Below, piece by piece: positions 40,881-50,424 of a stretch of DNA of 64,000 nucleotides. The DNA is from Bordetella parapertussis (GTDB taxonomy: Bacteria > Pseudomonadota > Gammaproteobacteria > Burkholderiales > Burkholderiaceae_A), in contig CAMAXF010000001.1 in the NCBI GenBank assembly GCA_945862305.1, positions 124,001 through 188,000 on the forward strand, written 5' to 3'. Below the pieces are notes generated by a model. It worked only from the letters and a program-made list of their open reading frames with translations. It was not told where the DNA came from and ran no database searches. Position 1 is the stretch's first letter; each line of letters opens with the position of its first letter. A program made the position numbers and the translations under genes.

Positions 40881-42698
40881 ATGATTCCCCAGTCTTTCAT
40901 CGACTCGCTGCTCCAGCGGGTCGACATCGTCGAGTTGGTGGGCACCCATGTCCAACTCAAGAAGGCGGGGGCCAATTACAGTGGCCTCTGCCCCTTCCAC
41001 ACCGAAAAATCGCCGTCGTTCACGGTCAGCCCGTCCAAGCAGTTCTATCACTGCTTTGGCTGCGGTGCCCATGGCACCGCCATTGGCTTCTTAATCGAGC
41101 ACACGGGCCTCAGTTTTCCGCAGGCCGTAGAGGAATTGGCCCGACGATCAGGCCTCGAGGTGCCCCGAGAGGCCGAGCCCTCCGAGGCGAGCAAGGCCCC
41201 GCGCGAGCTGCAGGCCCGCCTGCAAGACCGGATGCTCGCGGCCGCGAAGTTCTATCAGCGCCGGCTGCGAGAGTCGTCCGAGGCCATCGATTACCTCAAG
41301 GGCCGCGGCATCACGGGCGAGACGGCGGCCCGGTATCACCTCGGTTTTGCGCCCGAGGGCTGGCAGCCCCTTCAGGCAGTCTTCGGAGACTACGACCACC
41401 CCGACCTGGCGGAGGCGGGCCTTGTGATTGCATCGGAGGAGGGCGGCCGCGCCAAGCGCTACGACCGTTTTCGCCATCGGCTCATGTTCCCGATTCTGAG
41501 TGGCCGCGGCGATGTCATTGGGTTCGGCGCCCGCAGCCTGGGCCAGGAGGAGCCCAAGTACCTCAACTCTCCCGAGACGCCGCTCTTTATCAAGGGCCAG
41601 TCGCTCTATGGGCTTTTCGAGGGGCGCCAGGCGATTCGGGCGGCCGGTGAGGTCTGGGTGGTGGAGGGCTACATGGATGTGGTGGCCCTCTCGCAGCATG
41701 GCCTGGGCCATGCCGTGGCCACCCTGGGCACCGCCACCACGCCCGATCACCTTCGCCTGCTCAGTCGGCTCACGAGCAAGGTGGTGTTTATGTTCGATGG
41801 CGATGCCGCGGGCCGCCGTGCGGCCGCCAAAGCGCTCGAAGTAGCCCTGCCCTTTGCCCAAGAGCGCCTGCTGATGCGATTTGCCTTCCTGCCGCCGGAG
41901 CACGACCCCGACAGCTTTGTCCGAGCCATGGGCGCGGACGCCCTGCGGGCCCATGTCAATGCTGCCTCGCCGCTCAGCAGTTTTTTGGCCAGCCGTGCCA
42001 CGGAGGGCCAAGACCTCTCCTCGGCCGAGGGCCGGGCCGCGGCCACCGTGGAGGCCCGCAGGCTCATTGGGCTCATGCCCCCATCCGACCTTCGCAATCA
42101 GATTGCGCAATCCATGGCCGAGCAATTGGGGGCCGATGCGGGCAGCTTGGGGGCGGCCCGTCTCACCCGTGTTGCAGCACCCGCGAGCGACCGATCCGAA
42201 AACGCTCCTGCTCGCAGTGTGCGGGTCACGGCACGGCCATCGGCTGGCCGTCGGGGCTCACCCGTCACGCCTCTCTCCTTGCGCCTGCTGCAAATCGCTG
42301 TGCGGCTTCCGCCCGTGGCCAATGCGCTCTCGCAAGGGGCCCGGTCGGAGATGCCTGAAGACCAGCGCCGTGCGTTGGACTGGGTGGCCGGCCGGGCCGC
42401 CCAGCATGGGGGTGGGTTTGCGGCACTCTTTGAAGCCCTGGAGCGCGAGGCCAGCCCGGACATTCGCCAGTTGCTGACTGCGGCCATGGCGCCGGAGCCC
42501 GGCCTGGACGACCTGGCCGAGCGGGCACCAGACCAGTTGCAAGAAGCCTTTGCCCAGGCATCACGAAGCCTGGAGTTGAGGGCGCTGGAGGCGCGTGCGG
42601 CCGAGTTGGCCGAGGCGGGGGAGGACCCCGCCCAGCGCAGTGCACTTCGGGCCCTGCACCAAGAGATCACGGCCTTGCGCAAATCACTCCAGCGGTAA
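40881..42698 (+). CDS. dnaG: DNA primase DnaG
   Basis: 605 residues. The N-terminal CHC2 zinc ribbon ([27 protein letters not shown], read in two parts), then the TOPRIM domain with [11 protein letters not shown] and [13 protein letters not shown], then a C-terminal helicase-interaction region. It makes RNA primers for replication. There is no Shine-Dalgarno before the ATG, and a hairpin touches it, which would fit the low DnaG level expected relative to S21 and sigma-70. Confidence 0.97.
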   Translation: MIPQSFIDSLLQRVDIVELVGTHVQLKKAGANYSGLCPFHTEKSPSFTVSPSKQFYHCFGCGAHGTAIGFLIEHTGLSFPQAVEELARRSGLEVPREAEPSEASKAPRELQARLQDRMLAAAKFYQRRLRESSEAIDYLKGRGITGETAARYHLGFAPEGWQPLQAVFGDYDHPDLAEAGLVIASEEGGRAKRYDRFRHRLMFPILSGRGDVIGFGARSLGQEEPKYLNSPETPLFIKGQSLYGLFEGRQAIRAAGEVWVVEGYMDVVALSQHGLGHAVATLGTATTPDHLRLLSRLTSKVVFMFDGDAAGRRAAAKALEVALPFAQERLLMRFAFLPPEHDPDSFVRAMGADALRAHVNAASPLSSFLASRATEGQDLSSAEGRAAATVEARRLIGLMPPSDLRNQIAQSMAEQLGADAGSLGAARLTRVAAPASDRSENAPARSVRVTARPSAGRRGSPVTPLSLRLLQIAVRLPPVANALSQGARSEMPEDQRRALDWVAGRAAQHGGGFAALFEALEREASPDIRQLLTAAMAPEPGLDDLAERAPDQLQEAFAQASRSLELRALEARAAELAEAGEDPAQRSALRALHQEITALRKSLQR

Positions 42699-42717
42699 GG
42701 GGTTTTAGTCATTCCTC

Positions 42718-42726
42718 TGGTATAAT
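42718..42726 (+). promoter_or_regulatory. Extended -10 promoter of rpoD
   Basis: TGG-TATAAT is a perfect extended -10 element 25 nt before the rpoD ATG. No matching -35 is visible at 17 bp. A Shine-Dalgarno GTGGAG stands before the ATG. rpoD can therefore be transcribed independently of dnaG. Confidence 0.75.
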
Positions 42727-42751
42727 TTCGGGTTCCCCAGCGAGTGGAGTC

Positions 42752-45550
42752 ATGACTGTGGCCGACACCCGAAGCAAAAAAACGCCCTCAAAAAAATCAG
42801 AAACCAAATCCTCTAGCAAGGCGGGTTCCGTGAAGAGCTCAGCGAAGAATTTAGCGAAGAACTTAGTGAAACATTCGGCGGCTGCGGCATCGAAGAAGGC
42901 CTCTGGAAGCAGTGCTTCCGGCCGTTCGGCAGACGCCGCGCTGGCGCGTGCGATTGCCAAGCTTCGCGGTGGCAAGGCCGAGGTGAAGCCGGCCGCAAAG
43001 CCCGCAGTCAAGTCTGCAGTCAAAGCGACCACCAAGGTTGCATCGAAGCCCGAGGCCAAGCCTGTGGCCAAGGCGGTGCCGAAGGTTGCTACAAAGGGTG
43101 CCTCCAAAGTTGCCACCAAGGCTGCATCGAAGTCCGAGGCTAAGAAGGGTGTCGCCAAGCCTGCCACAAAATCGGCCACCAAGGCGGCAGGCAAGGCTGC
43201 GCCAAAGGCGAGTGCCAAGCCTGTCGTGAAAGCCACTGCGAAGGCAGCGACCAAAGCACCGACCAAATCAGCCGCGAAAGCAGCCGCCAGCGCCCCCAGC
43301 AAGTCAGCCCCCAAGCCAAGCACGAAGCAGGTGGCCAAGCCTGCGGCAAAAGCGCCTGCAAAGGCACCGGCCAAAGCGGCCGCGAAGCCAAGCGCGAAGG
43401 CAACAACGAAGCCCGCAGCCCCGGCCAAAGCCGTTGCCGCCAAGCAAGGCGGCAAGGTCGCAGACCAGCCCGCCGCGAAGTCAGCAGCCAAGGCCCCTGC
43501 GAAGCCCGCGGCGAAGGGCCCGAAAGGCAAGCCGGGCCGCCCGGCCAAGGCCAAGGGCTCAGACGATGAGGCCATCCCCGAGGCCGACGACGAGGCGGGC
43601 GATGACGCCGACGCAGCCGTGGTGGAAACCGTGGTGGTCGCACCCAAGCGAGGTGGCCGCCGATCACGCGACAAAAAGCTGCTCGAGTTCATGCCTTCTG
43701 GGCCGCTCACGGCCGAAGAGCTCGAGGCGCGCAAGGCGCGTCTGAAGTCCCTTATTCTGCTGGGCAAGGAGCGTGGCTATCTCACCCATGCCGAGATCAG
43801 CGACCACCTGCCCGACATCCAGATCGATTCCGACCAAATGGAATCCATCATTGCCACGTTCCAGGAATGGAACATCACCGTGTTCGAGTCCACGCCAGAC
43901 ACCGAGACGCTGCTGCTCTCGAACAACACCCCTGCGGGAGATTCCGACGACGCCGAGGAAGAGGCCGAGGCTGCGCTCTCCACCGTCGTGGATTCCGAGT
44001 TTGGCCGCACCACCGACCCCGTTCGCATGTACATGCGTGAAATGGGCTCCGTGGAACTCCTCACCCGCGAGGGCGAGATTGCCATTGCCAAACGCATCGA
44101 GGCGGGCCTGCGTGAGATGGTGCTTGCCATTTCATCCTGCCCAACCACCATCAACGAGATCCTCGACCACGCCAAGAAGATCCGCGAAGGCAACATGCGG
44201 GTGGAGGAGGTTGTCGATGGCCTGGTCGATCCCAATGCCCCCGAGGAAGATCTTCTGTCTGCGGCCGATGCCGAGATTGCCATTGAAGAAGATGACGATG
44301 CCGCCGAAGACACCGCCACGGCGGCTCGTCTGGCTGAGCGTCGCGAGGCCTCGCTCGAGAAGTTCGACATCATCGACAAGCAGTTCGACAAGATGCGCAA
44401 GGCCTTCACCACCGACGGCTATCGCTCACCGGCCTATAACAAGGCCCAAGACGCCATCAGCACCCAGCTCATGGGCATTCGCTTCACGGCCAAGATGGTC
44501 GAGCGCCTGGCCGACACCCTGCGTTCACAGGTCGACGAGATTCGTCTGACCGAGCGCAGCATCCGCAACCTGGCCGTCGACAAGGTGGGCATCAGCCAGG
44601 AATGGTTCATCAAGCATTTCCGTGGCAACGAGACCCGCATGGACTTCTTCACCAAGAAGGTGAATGGGTCGGCCGGTGCGAATGCGGCCTTGCTCGAGCG
44701 CAACATGCCAGCCCTACAGGAGCTACAGCAGCGCCTCGTGGACATCCAAGCCCGTGTGGTGCTGCCCTTGGCCGACCTGCGGGAGATCAACCGTCAGATG
44801 ACCGAGGGCGAGAAGCGGGCCCGGGCGGCCAAGCGCGAAATGACCGAGGCCAACCTGCGCCTGGTCATCTCCATTGCCAAGAAGTACACCAATCGTGGCC
44901 TGCAGTTCCTCGACCTCATCCAGGAGGGCAACATTGGCCTCATGAAGGCCGTGGACAAATTCGAATACCGCCGTGGCTACAAGTTCTCTACCTATGCCAC
45001 CTGGTGGATTCGTCAGGCGATTACCCGCTCCATTGCAGATCAGGCCCGCACCATTCGGATTCCGGTGCACATGATCGAGACCATCAACAAGATGAATCGC
45101 ATCTCGCGCCAGCTGCTCCAAGAGACGGGCAAGGAGCCCGACCCTGCCGAGCTCGCCATCAAGATGGAGATGCCAGAGGACAAGATTCGCAAGATCTTGA
45201 AGATCGCCAAAGAGCCCATCTCCATGGAGACGCCGATCGGCGACGATGACGACTCCCATCTGGGCGATTTCATCGAGGACACCAACACGCTGCAGCCTCA
45301 CGAGGCCGCCCTGCAAGATTCCATGCGTGATGTCGTCAAAGAGGTGCTCGACTCTCTCACCCCGCGCGAGGCCAAGGTGCTTCGCATGCGGTTTGGTGTT
45401 GAGATGACGACCGACCACACCCTCGAAGAGGTCGGCAAGCAGTTCGATGTCACCCGCGAGCGGATTCGTCAGATCGAGGCCAAGGCCTTGCGCAAACTTC
45501 GGCACCCCAGCCGCAGCGACAAGCTCAAGAGCTTCCTCGATACGCTATAA
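42752..45550 (+). CDS. rpoD: RNA polymerase sigma factor RpoD (sigma-70) with long Lys/Ala/Pro-rich N-terminal extension
   Basis: 932 residues, far longer than the 613 of E. coli. Residues 1 to about 268 are low-complexity Lys/Ala/Pro repeats (KPAAK, KAPAK, KSAAK), like histone H1 tails, ending in [12 protein letters not shown], which resembles an AT-hook. An acidic stretch (270-292) follows, then region 1.1 (from about 320), region 1.2 ([12 protein letters not shown]), the non-conserved region, region 2 ([20 protein letters not shown]), region 3 and region 4 with [20 protein letters not shown]. The core is the housekeeping sigma factor. Confidence 0.96.
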   Translation: MTVADTRSKKTPSKKSETKSSSKAGSVKSSAKNLAKNLVKHSAAAASKKASGSSASGRSADAALARAIAKLRGGKAEVKPAAKPAVKSAVKATTKVASKPEAKPVAKAVPKVATKGASKVATKAASKSEAKKGVAKPATKSATKAAGKAAPKASAKPVVKATAKAATKAPTKSAAKAAASAPSKSAPKPSTKQVAKPAAKAPAKAPAKAAAKPSAKATTKPAAPAKAVAAKQGGKVADQPAAKSAAKAPAKPAAKGPKGKPGRPAKAKGSDDEAIPEADDEAGDDADAAVVETVVVAPKRGGRRSRDKKLLEFMPSGPLTAEELEARKARLKSLILLGKERGYLTHAEISDHLPDIQIDSDQMESIIATFQEWNITVFESTPDTETLLLSNNTPAGDSDDAEEEAEAALSTVVDSEFGRTTDPVRMYMREMGSVELLTREGEIAIAKRIEAGLREMVLAISSCPTTINEILDHAKKIREGNMRVEEVVDGLVDPNAPEEDLLSAADAEIAIEEDDDAAEDTATAARLAERREASLEKFDIIDKQFDKMRKAFTTDGYRSPAYNKAQDAISTQLMGIRFTAKMVERLADTLRSQVDEIRLTERSIRNLAVDKVGISQEWFIKHFRGNETRMDFFTKKVNGSAGANAALLERNMPALQELQQRLVDIQARVVLPLADLREINRQMTEGEKRARAAKREMTEANLRLVISIAKKYTNRGLQFLDLIQEGNIGLMKAVDKFEYRRGYKFSTYATWWIRQAITRSIADQARTIRIPVHMIETINKMNRISRQLLQETGKEPDPAELAIKMEMPEDKIRKILKIAKEPISMETPIGDDDDSHLGDFIEDTNTLQPHEAALQDSMRDVVKEVLDSLTPREAKVLRMRFGVEMTTDHTLEEVGKQFDVTRERIRQIEAKALRKLRHPSRSDKLKSFLDTL

Positions 45551-45552
45551 AT

Positions 45553-45590
45553 ACGGTGTCGGGCGCAGGCCCGGCGCCGTTCTTGTTTTT
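45553..45590 (+). terminator. Rho-independent terminator of rpoD
   Basis: A 12-bp stem (ACGGTGTCGGGC with GCCCGGCGCCGT, two G-U pairs in RNA) around a GCAG loop, followed by TTCTTGTTTTT. It starts 2 nt after the rpoD stop and its T-run ends exactly at the base before the tRNA. Confidence 0.9.
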
Positions 45591-45669
<79 letters not shown>

Positions 45670-45687
45670 ATCCCTCTTGTCATTCGT

Positions 45688-47283
45688 CTACCCCCCGAAG
45701 TGGGCCGTGCTGGCAGCCGCCCAGCCCGACCTGAACGGCTCGGGCAGACTGGCCCGCATGCCTTCATCCAACAGACTTCCTTTAGAGAGCCGCACCAGGC
45801 TTGCCGACAAGGGCTGGGCTCGACCATTCTCGTCTCGCACCATCAGCAGGTCGGCCGTGATCTGGTCGGCCCTCGACAGGCCGGCTGCACCCATCAACTC
45901 CGCCAGGTTCTTCAAGGTGTTGGCGTGGAAGTTCAAGACGCGCTGGGCTTTGTCCGTCACCACCAGTGCTTTCTGGCGCACGGGGTCTTGGGTGGCCACC
46001 CCGGTGGGGCAGTGGTCGGTGTGGCAGGAGCGCGACTGAATGCAGCCCAGGGCGAACATGAAGCCGCGGGCCGAGTTGCACCAGTCGGCGCCCAGGGCCA
46101 TGCACCGGGCGATGTCGAAGGCCGAGATGATCTTGCCAGAGGCGCCAATGCGGATCTGCTCGCGCAGGCCCACGCCCACCAGGGTGTTGTGCACCAACTG
46201 CAGGCCATCGCGCAGGGGCATGCCCATGTGGTCGGCGAACTCAATGGGTGCGGCCCCGGTGCCGCCCTCGGCCCCGTCAACCACGATGAAGTCGGGCACC
46301 GTCTTGGTCTCGAGCATGGCCTTCACCACTCCGAACCACTCTGAGACCCGACCCACACAGAACTTAAAGCCCACGGGCTTGCCGCCCGAGCGCTCTCTCA
46401 GCAGGCGCAGGAAGGCCATGAGTTCGAGTGGCGTTTGGAAGGCGGAGTGGCTGGGCGGTGAGATACAGTCCTCGCCAACAGGCACGCCACGGGCCTGTGC
46501 AATCTCCTCGCTCACCTTTGCCCCGGGCAGCACACCACCGTGGCCAGGCTTGGCCCCCTGCGAGACCTTGATCTCAATCATCTTCACCTGCGGCTCGGCG
46601 GCCTGCGCCTCAAAGCGGTCTGGGTCGAATTGGCCATCGGGGGTTCGACAGCCAAAGTAGCCAGACCCAATCTCCCAGATGAGGTCGCCGCCGTGCTGCC
46701 GGTGGTGAACGGACACACTGCCCTCACCCGTGTCGTGGGCGAAGTGGCCCATGGCGGCCCCTCGGTTCAAGGCCTGGATGGCGTTGGCCGACAAGGATCC
46801 AAAGCTCATGGCCGAGATGTTGAAGATGGAGATGTCGTAGGGCTGACGGCACTGGTCGCTGCCCACGGGCACTCGCAACTGCGCATGCGAGACCTCGATG
46901 GGCCGCATGGAGTGGCTGATCCACTGGGCATCCCCGGCATAGAGGTCTTTGATGGTGCCAAAGCCGCGCTTGTCGTTCTGGATCTTGGAGCGGGCATAGA
47001 CCATCGCCCGTTGGTGGCGCGAGAACGGAAGCTTCTCTTCGTCACTCTCCAGGAAGTACTGCCGAATCTCCGGTCGAATCGATTCGAGCGCATAGCGAAG
47101 CCGCCCGGTCAGGGGGTAGTTGCGCCGAATGGCCTGCTTGGACTGCCGAAGGTCTTGAAGGCCCAGGCCGAAGAGCACCAAGAAGAGCAGCACGGGCCAA
47201 GGGCCCCAGGGCAGACTCAAGCCAGCCAGGGGAAGGGTCGACAGCCAGGGCCAGTAACGAATGGGAGGAATGCTCGGCGACAC
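45688..47283 (-). CDS. Membrane-anchored FMN-binding glutamate synthase-like protein
   Basis: 531 residues from the GTG at 47283, which has AGGAG 8 nt upstream; a TTG at 47310 would add 9. The N-terminus has one or two hydrophobic helices (LPLAGLSLPWGPWPVLLFLVLF). The rest is the FMN barrel of glutamate synthase: ISAMSFGSLSANAIQALN, KPGHGGVLPG, VVDGAEGGTGAAPIEF, and the 3Fe-4S cysteines CIQSRSCHTDHCPTG. The glutaminase and GXGXG domains of GltB are missing. The substrate is unknown. Confidence 0.88.
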   Translation of the reverse strand: MSPSIPPIRYWPWLSTLPLAGLSLPWGPWPVLLFLVLFGLGLQDLRQSKQAIRRNYPLTGRLRYALESIRPEIRQYFLESDEEKLPFSRHQRAMVYARSKIQNDKRGFGTIKDLYAGDAQWISHSMRPIEVSHAQLRVPVGSDQCRQPYDISIFNISAMSFGSLSANAIQALNRGAAMGHFAHDTGEGSVSVHHRQHGGDLIWEIGSGYFGCRTPDGQFDPDRFEAQAAEPQVKMIEIKVSQGAKPGHGGVLPGAKVSEEIAQARGVPVGEDCISPPSHSAFQTPLELMAFLRLLRERSGGKPVGFKFCVGRVSEWFGVVKAMLETKTVPDFIVVDGAEGGTGAAPIEFADHMGMPLRDGLQLVHNTLVGVGLREQIRIGASGKIISAFDIARCMALGADWCNSARGFMFALGCIQSRSCHTDHCPTGVATQDPVRQKALVVTDKAQRVLNFHANTLKNLAELMGAAGLSRADQITADLLMVRDENGRAQPLSASLVRLSKGSLLDEGMRASLPEPFRSGWAAASTAHFGG

Positions 47284-47369
47284 GGGGAGGGCTCCTATGA
47301 TTTGCTGCAACGATGCCCAAGGGGGTAAGGGCTGCGAAACCCGTGTTTACCCGTGGCACACTAACCAGT

Positions 47370-47765
47370 ATGGATGACCTTAAAAAAGCGCTCGTGATTG
47401 TCGGCAGCATCGTAGGCCTTGGTGCCTTTGCGGCCTTTGTTTACGTGATGTTGGCCGATGTTGGGCCACCCAAGCCCGTGGAGGTGGTGGTCACGCTCGA
47501 CAACACGTGTGAACTCACCGATGAGGCTTTCATGGTGAAGGTCATGCCCAATGGACCGACTGCATTCTTTGAGGGCAAAACGGCCAGGGTCGTGGCCATG
47601 AGCAATCAGCGCATCAAGCTGGTTGCCAATAGCCGCTACCCCGGCTTCGATTTTGAGGGCGACGAGGCTGACGCCCAGCCCCGAATCACGCTGGTGGCCA
47701 TTTGCGACTCGACGTCGCGGTTTGACGCAACGTCGAGCCAGATGAAGAAGCAGTTCGGAAAGTAG
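47370..47765 (+). CDS. Small membrane-anchored hypothetical protein
   Basis: 131 residues. One N-terminal helix (ALVIVGSIVGLGAFAAFVYVML) anchors a soluble domain of about 100 residues with two cysteines (NTCELTD and AICDSTS) that could pair outside the cytoplasm. I do not recognise a family. The ATG at 47370 is preceded by TGG-CACACT with 7 nt between, a possible -10; an in-frame ATG at 47313 would add 19 residues. It ends at a terminator. Confidence 0.75.
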   Translation: MDDLKKALVIVGSIVGLGAFAAFVYVMLADVGPPKPVEVVVTLDNTCELTDEAFMVKVMPNGPTAFFEGKTARVVAMSNQRIKLVANSRYPGFDFEGDEADAQPRITLVAICDSTSRFDATSSQMKKQFGK

Positions 47766-47792
47766 CCCGCTGCGAGGCGGGCCCTCCCTTTT
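47765..47792 (+). terminator. Terminator-like hairpin between converging genes
   Basis: GCCCGC-TGCGAG-GCGGGC forms a 6-bp GC stem directly at the stop of the hypothetical gene, followed by CCTCCCTTTT. The T-run is short, so efficiency is uncertain. It separates that gene from fliS on the other strand. Confidence 0.6.
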
Positions 47793-47795
47793 CGC

Positions 47796-48218
47796 TCAGG
47801 AGGCCAGGCGAACCGGTGCCGGTCGGCTGTTGAGCACCGAAGGAATCGTGCCCCAGGCGTCTTGAATCTCGGAGATCAGGCTGGTCACTTCGGCCAGGGC
47901 CTCAAGGTCGTTGTGAAGGTTCACATGCAGGAGGCGACGGGTCACGTAGCCGTAGAGTTCATCGAGGTTGCGGGCAATCTCGCCACCGGCGTTGAAGTCC
48001 AGGGCACCCTGCAGGCCCAGCACAATCTTGCTGGCACGGCCCAGGCTCTTGGATTTCTCTTCGATGGCGCCGCGGCGGATTTGGCCTTCGGCGGATTTCA
48101 GGCTCTCCATCAGCCCGTCAAAGAGCATCTGGATGAGTTGAACGCTGTCTGCTGTGGCCACTCCGGTGGAGACCTTCACATCACCGTAGCTCTCAATCGC
48201 TTTTCTCATTTGCCGCAT
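47796..48218 (-). CDS. fliS: Flagellar export chaperone FliS
   Basis: 140 residues, all helical. FliS binds flagellin C-termini in the cytosol until export. Typical segments are GVATADSVQLIQMLFDGLMESLKSAEGQI (read in two parts), GALDFNAGGEIARNLDELYGYVTRRL and EVTSLISEIQDAW. A Shine-Dalgarno GAGGA lies 7 nt before the ATG. The flagellin gene fliC and fliD are not in the window. Confidence 0.93.
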   Translation of the reverse strand: MRQMRKAIESYGDVKVSTGVATADSVQLIQMLFDGLMESLKSAEGQIRRGAIEEKSKSLGRASKIVLGLQGALDFNAGGEIARNLDELYGYVTRRLLHVNLHNDLEALAEVTSLISEIQDAWGTIPSVLNSRPAPVRLAS

Positions 48219-48287
48219 CTTGGAGTCCTCGTTTCCGTTTGAATCAGTGAAGGCGTTTTAACACCCGACAATGATTGAATCGGCAGA

Positions 48288-49049
48288 TCAGGCGGCGGCT
48301 TTAGCGGGAACCTGCATGTCGAGTCCTGGGGCTGGCATGGTGCCAGCATCCATGGCCAGGGCGGGTACTTCGCCGCCCTCGGCGGGGGCTTGGCCAGGCA
48401 GGCTGATCAGCCGCTGGGCCCAGGCGGCCCCCTTGGCATCCACACCGGTGCGCTGGAAGAGGATGTCGCAGACATCTTCCAGGCCCTTGCGCACGGCCTC
48501 GAGGTTCTTCTCGGTGACCGTGGCGCTGTCAAAGCCTGCCTGATAGATGGCGTCCGCATGCTGCTGGGGAATCCAGGAGCTGACAACGCCGCGCAAGCCT
48601 TTGATTTTTCTGCGGTTCGAGGCGATCTTGGAGGAGCCGGCCTTGCCATGCTCGGCGCCTTCGGCCACCAGTTCTTGAATGTGCTTGGTGAGGATCACCC
48701 CATAGCGGGGCTTGAGCTCCTCGATTTTCTCGGGCTCCACGCCCTCGACGGGCTTGCCGGTCATGCCATCCCACAGGCGTTTGCCCTGCAGGGCGCCAAA
48801 GCTCGGGTCGGCCTTGTCTTCCTGGGCCACCTGGGCATCGGCCTGCTCCTCGGCCTTCTCGTCCACAGGGGCCTCTACGCCCTCGGGGGCTTCGAGCGCC
48901 GGGGTGAAGGTCTCGCGGAGTTCATCTTCCGTGGGCATGGGTGGCGCCACGGCCTGGTGCACCGCACGGACATGGTCGACGACCATGAGCATGAGCACCA
49001 TCACCACCGCGAGCAAGACCAAAATCGAAAAGAGAAGAACCGTGTCCAT
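48288..49049 (-). CDS. Single-pass membrane protein of unknown function in flagellar region
   Basis: 253 residues. Residues 4-25 form a strong membrane helix (TVLLFSILVLLAVVMVLMLM); an acidic Pro/Glu-rich stretch follows (about 40-85), then a charged helical domain (about 110-205) with KPRYGVILTKHIQELV and NRRKIKGLRGVVSSWI, and an Ala/Pro tail. I do not recognise the family. It lies between fliS and another unknown, downstream of fliA on the same strand. The 109 bp upstream hold a GC hairpin (GGCAG-TGCG-CTGCC at 49117-49130). Confidence 0.8.
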   Translation of the reverse strand: MDTVLLFSILVLLAVVMVLMLMVVDHVRAVHQAVAPPMPTEDELRETFTPALEAPEGVEAPVDEKAEEQADAQVAQEDKADPSFGALQGKRLWDGMTGKPVEGVEPEKIEELKPRYGVILTKHIQELVAEGAEHGKAGSSKIASNRRKIKGLRGVVSSWIPQQHADAIYQAGFDSATVTEKNLEAVRKGLEDVCDILFQRTGVDAKGAAWAQRLISLPGQAPAEGGEVPALAMDAGTMPAPGLDMQVPAKAAA

Positions 49050-49158
49050 GTTGAGCCCCTAAAACTGGTCTAGAGGAATTCGACCCGGCCGCGGGCTTCT
49101 TGAGGCCCCGGCTGCAGGCAGTGCGCTGCCCGAACCGGAGCCTGCCCGCGAGAAATGC

Positions 49159-49680
49159 TTATTTGGACTCGGGCCCGTCGTCCTCGTCGTTCTCTTCGCC
49201 ATTTTCTTCGGCGAGTTGTTCTTTCAGGAAGCCCAGCGCTTCAAAGGGCTGGTCGAGGTCGAGCGCATCTGAAATCTTCTCGGCCACGGCCTGGCAGAGC
49301 TCGATGGCCTGCTCTGGGCTGACTTCTTCCATTTGGTAGGCGGCGCCGATCTTGAAGACCTCTTCGGCAAACTCCAGGGGCAGATAGGCCAGGATTTCAC
49401 CATTGACCGACTTGATGGGCTGGAAGGCCTTGGGTGTGGGGGCCTTGGGCTTTTCTTCGTCGTTGGCCACGGCCAGTAGACAGGCCTCCGCATGCTCGGC
49501 GGTTCGCTCGGCGCCCTCGATGAAGGTCTTGTCGAGCACGGCTCGGCAGCGCAGGCCCATACGCACCTTCATGGTGCGGGTTTCGCGGGAGTCGTCCTTG
49601 GCGTTGATCGCCGTCTCGTACTCCTGCTTGGCCTTGACCATGGCCTCTTTGTCAGCGCTTCCGAACAGCTTTCCCAGCAC
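49159..49680 (-). CDS. Hypothetical cytoplasmic protein downstream of fliA
   Basis: 173 residues from a GTG at 49680 with AGAGGA 6 nt upstream; a TTG at 49695 would add five. No signal peptide or membrane helix. It looks mostly helical (EAMVKAKQEYETAINAKDD, ERTAEHAEACLLAVAND, LEFAEEVFKIGAAYQMEEV) with a very acidic tail (EENGEENDEDDGPE). No family recognised. Its place 37 bp after fliA suggests a role in motility or its regulation. Confidence 0.8.
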   Translation of the reverse strand: MLGKLFGSADKEAMVKAKQEYETAINAKDDSRETRTMKVRMGLRCRAVLDKTFIEGAERTAEHAEACLLAVANDEEKPKAPTPKAFQPIKSVNGEILAYLPLEFAEEVFKIGAAYQMEEVSPEQAIELCQAVAEKISDALDLDQPFEALGFLKEQLAEENGEENDEDDGPESK

Positions 49681-49717
49681 GATGCATCCTCTCAATTAAG
49701 AAAGGGATCGCAGCGGC

Positions 49718-50374
49718 TTAGGCGTCGACCCCCAAAATGGCTCGGAGTTTTTTCACGTTGGCCGACAAAATTTGGCTCACCCGCGATTCCGAGACATCAA
49801 GTATAGAGCCGATTTCCTTTAGGTTGAGTTCCTCTTCGTAGTAGAGGGACATGACCAGCCGGTCTCGTTCTGGAAGCTGCTCGATGGCGGCCACCAGGGC
49901 CTCCACAAACTGGGATTCCTCGGCCTGGACGTCGGGCCGGCGGGCTTGTTCATCGGGAATGCTGAAGGCCTGCTCGGCCACGTCCTCCAGGTAGACCGTC
50001 TGGAATTGGGCGGCCTTGCGCCGGTCGGTCTGGAAGTCGTCGACGTCCTGGCCCAGGGAGGCGGCCAGCTCGGCCTGTGAGGGTTCTCGGCCCAGGGTGG
50101 CCGAGAGCTGCCGAGACTCTTCGTTGTGCTGCTTGTGGATGGCCACGGCCGAGCGCGGCAGGGTGGACATGCGCCTCACCTCATCGATGATGGCCCCGCG
50201 CACCCGGCTATGAGCAAAGTGCTCGAAGGGCACCCCCTTGGTGGGATCGTACGACTTGGCTGCCTCCAGAAGGCCAATCACGCCCACCTGAATGAGCTCT
50301 TGGAGGTCCATGACCGACATGAGCCGCACCCGCAGGTGGAGTGCAATGCGCTTGACCAGGTCGAGGTGGCCCAA
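49718..50374 (-). CDS. fliA: Flagellar sigma factor FliA (sigma-28)
   Basis: 218 residues from a TTG at 50374. Region 2 has HLDLVKRIALHLRVRL, LQELIQVGVIGLLEAAKSYDP and FAHSRVRGAIIDEVRR; regions 3 and 4 follow (ELAASLGQDVDDFQ, LPERDRLVMSLYYEEELNLKEIG). It directs late flagellar genes. The family usually has 10-20 more residues at the N-terminus. The same frame continues to a CTG at 50428 that overlaps the flhG stop as CTGA and has GGAG 8 nt upstream, so the true start may be there. Confidence 0.9.
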   Translation of the reverse strand: MGHLDLVKRIALHLRVRLMSVMDLQELIQVGVIGLLEAAKSYDPTKGVPFEHFAHSRVRGAIIDEVRRMSTLPRSAVAIHKQHNEESRQLSATLGREPSQAELAASLGQDVDDFQTDRRKAAQFQTVYLEDVAEQAFSIPDEQARRPDVQAEESQFVEALVAAIEQLPERDRLVMSLYYEEELNLKEIGSILDVSESRVSQILSANVKKLRAILGVDA

Positions 50375-50424
50375 GACCAGGGCCTCGACCTCATCGGCCG
50401 GGCTGGCGTAGGGATTGGTCGTTT

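Noticed and set aside
42960..43560. Repeat-rich DNA in rpoD as a CRISPR-like or mobile repeat
   Set aside because: The repeats are in frame, irregular in spacing and follow Lys/Ala/Pro codons, so they reflect protein low complexity.
48219..48287. Sigma-28 promoter before fliS
   Set aside because: No TAAA-N15-GCCGATAA-like pair is present at a suitable spacing on the minus strand.
49117..49130. GGCAG-TGCG-CTGCC hairpin as a terminator
   Set aside because: The 5-bp stem is short and no T-run follows on either strand.
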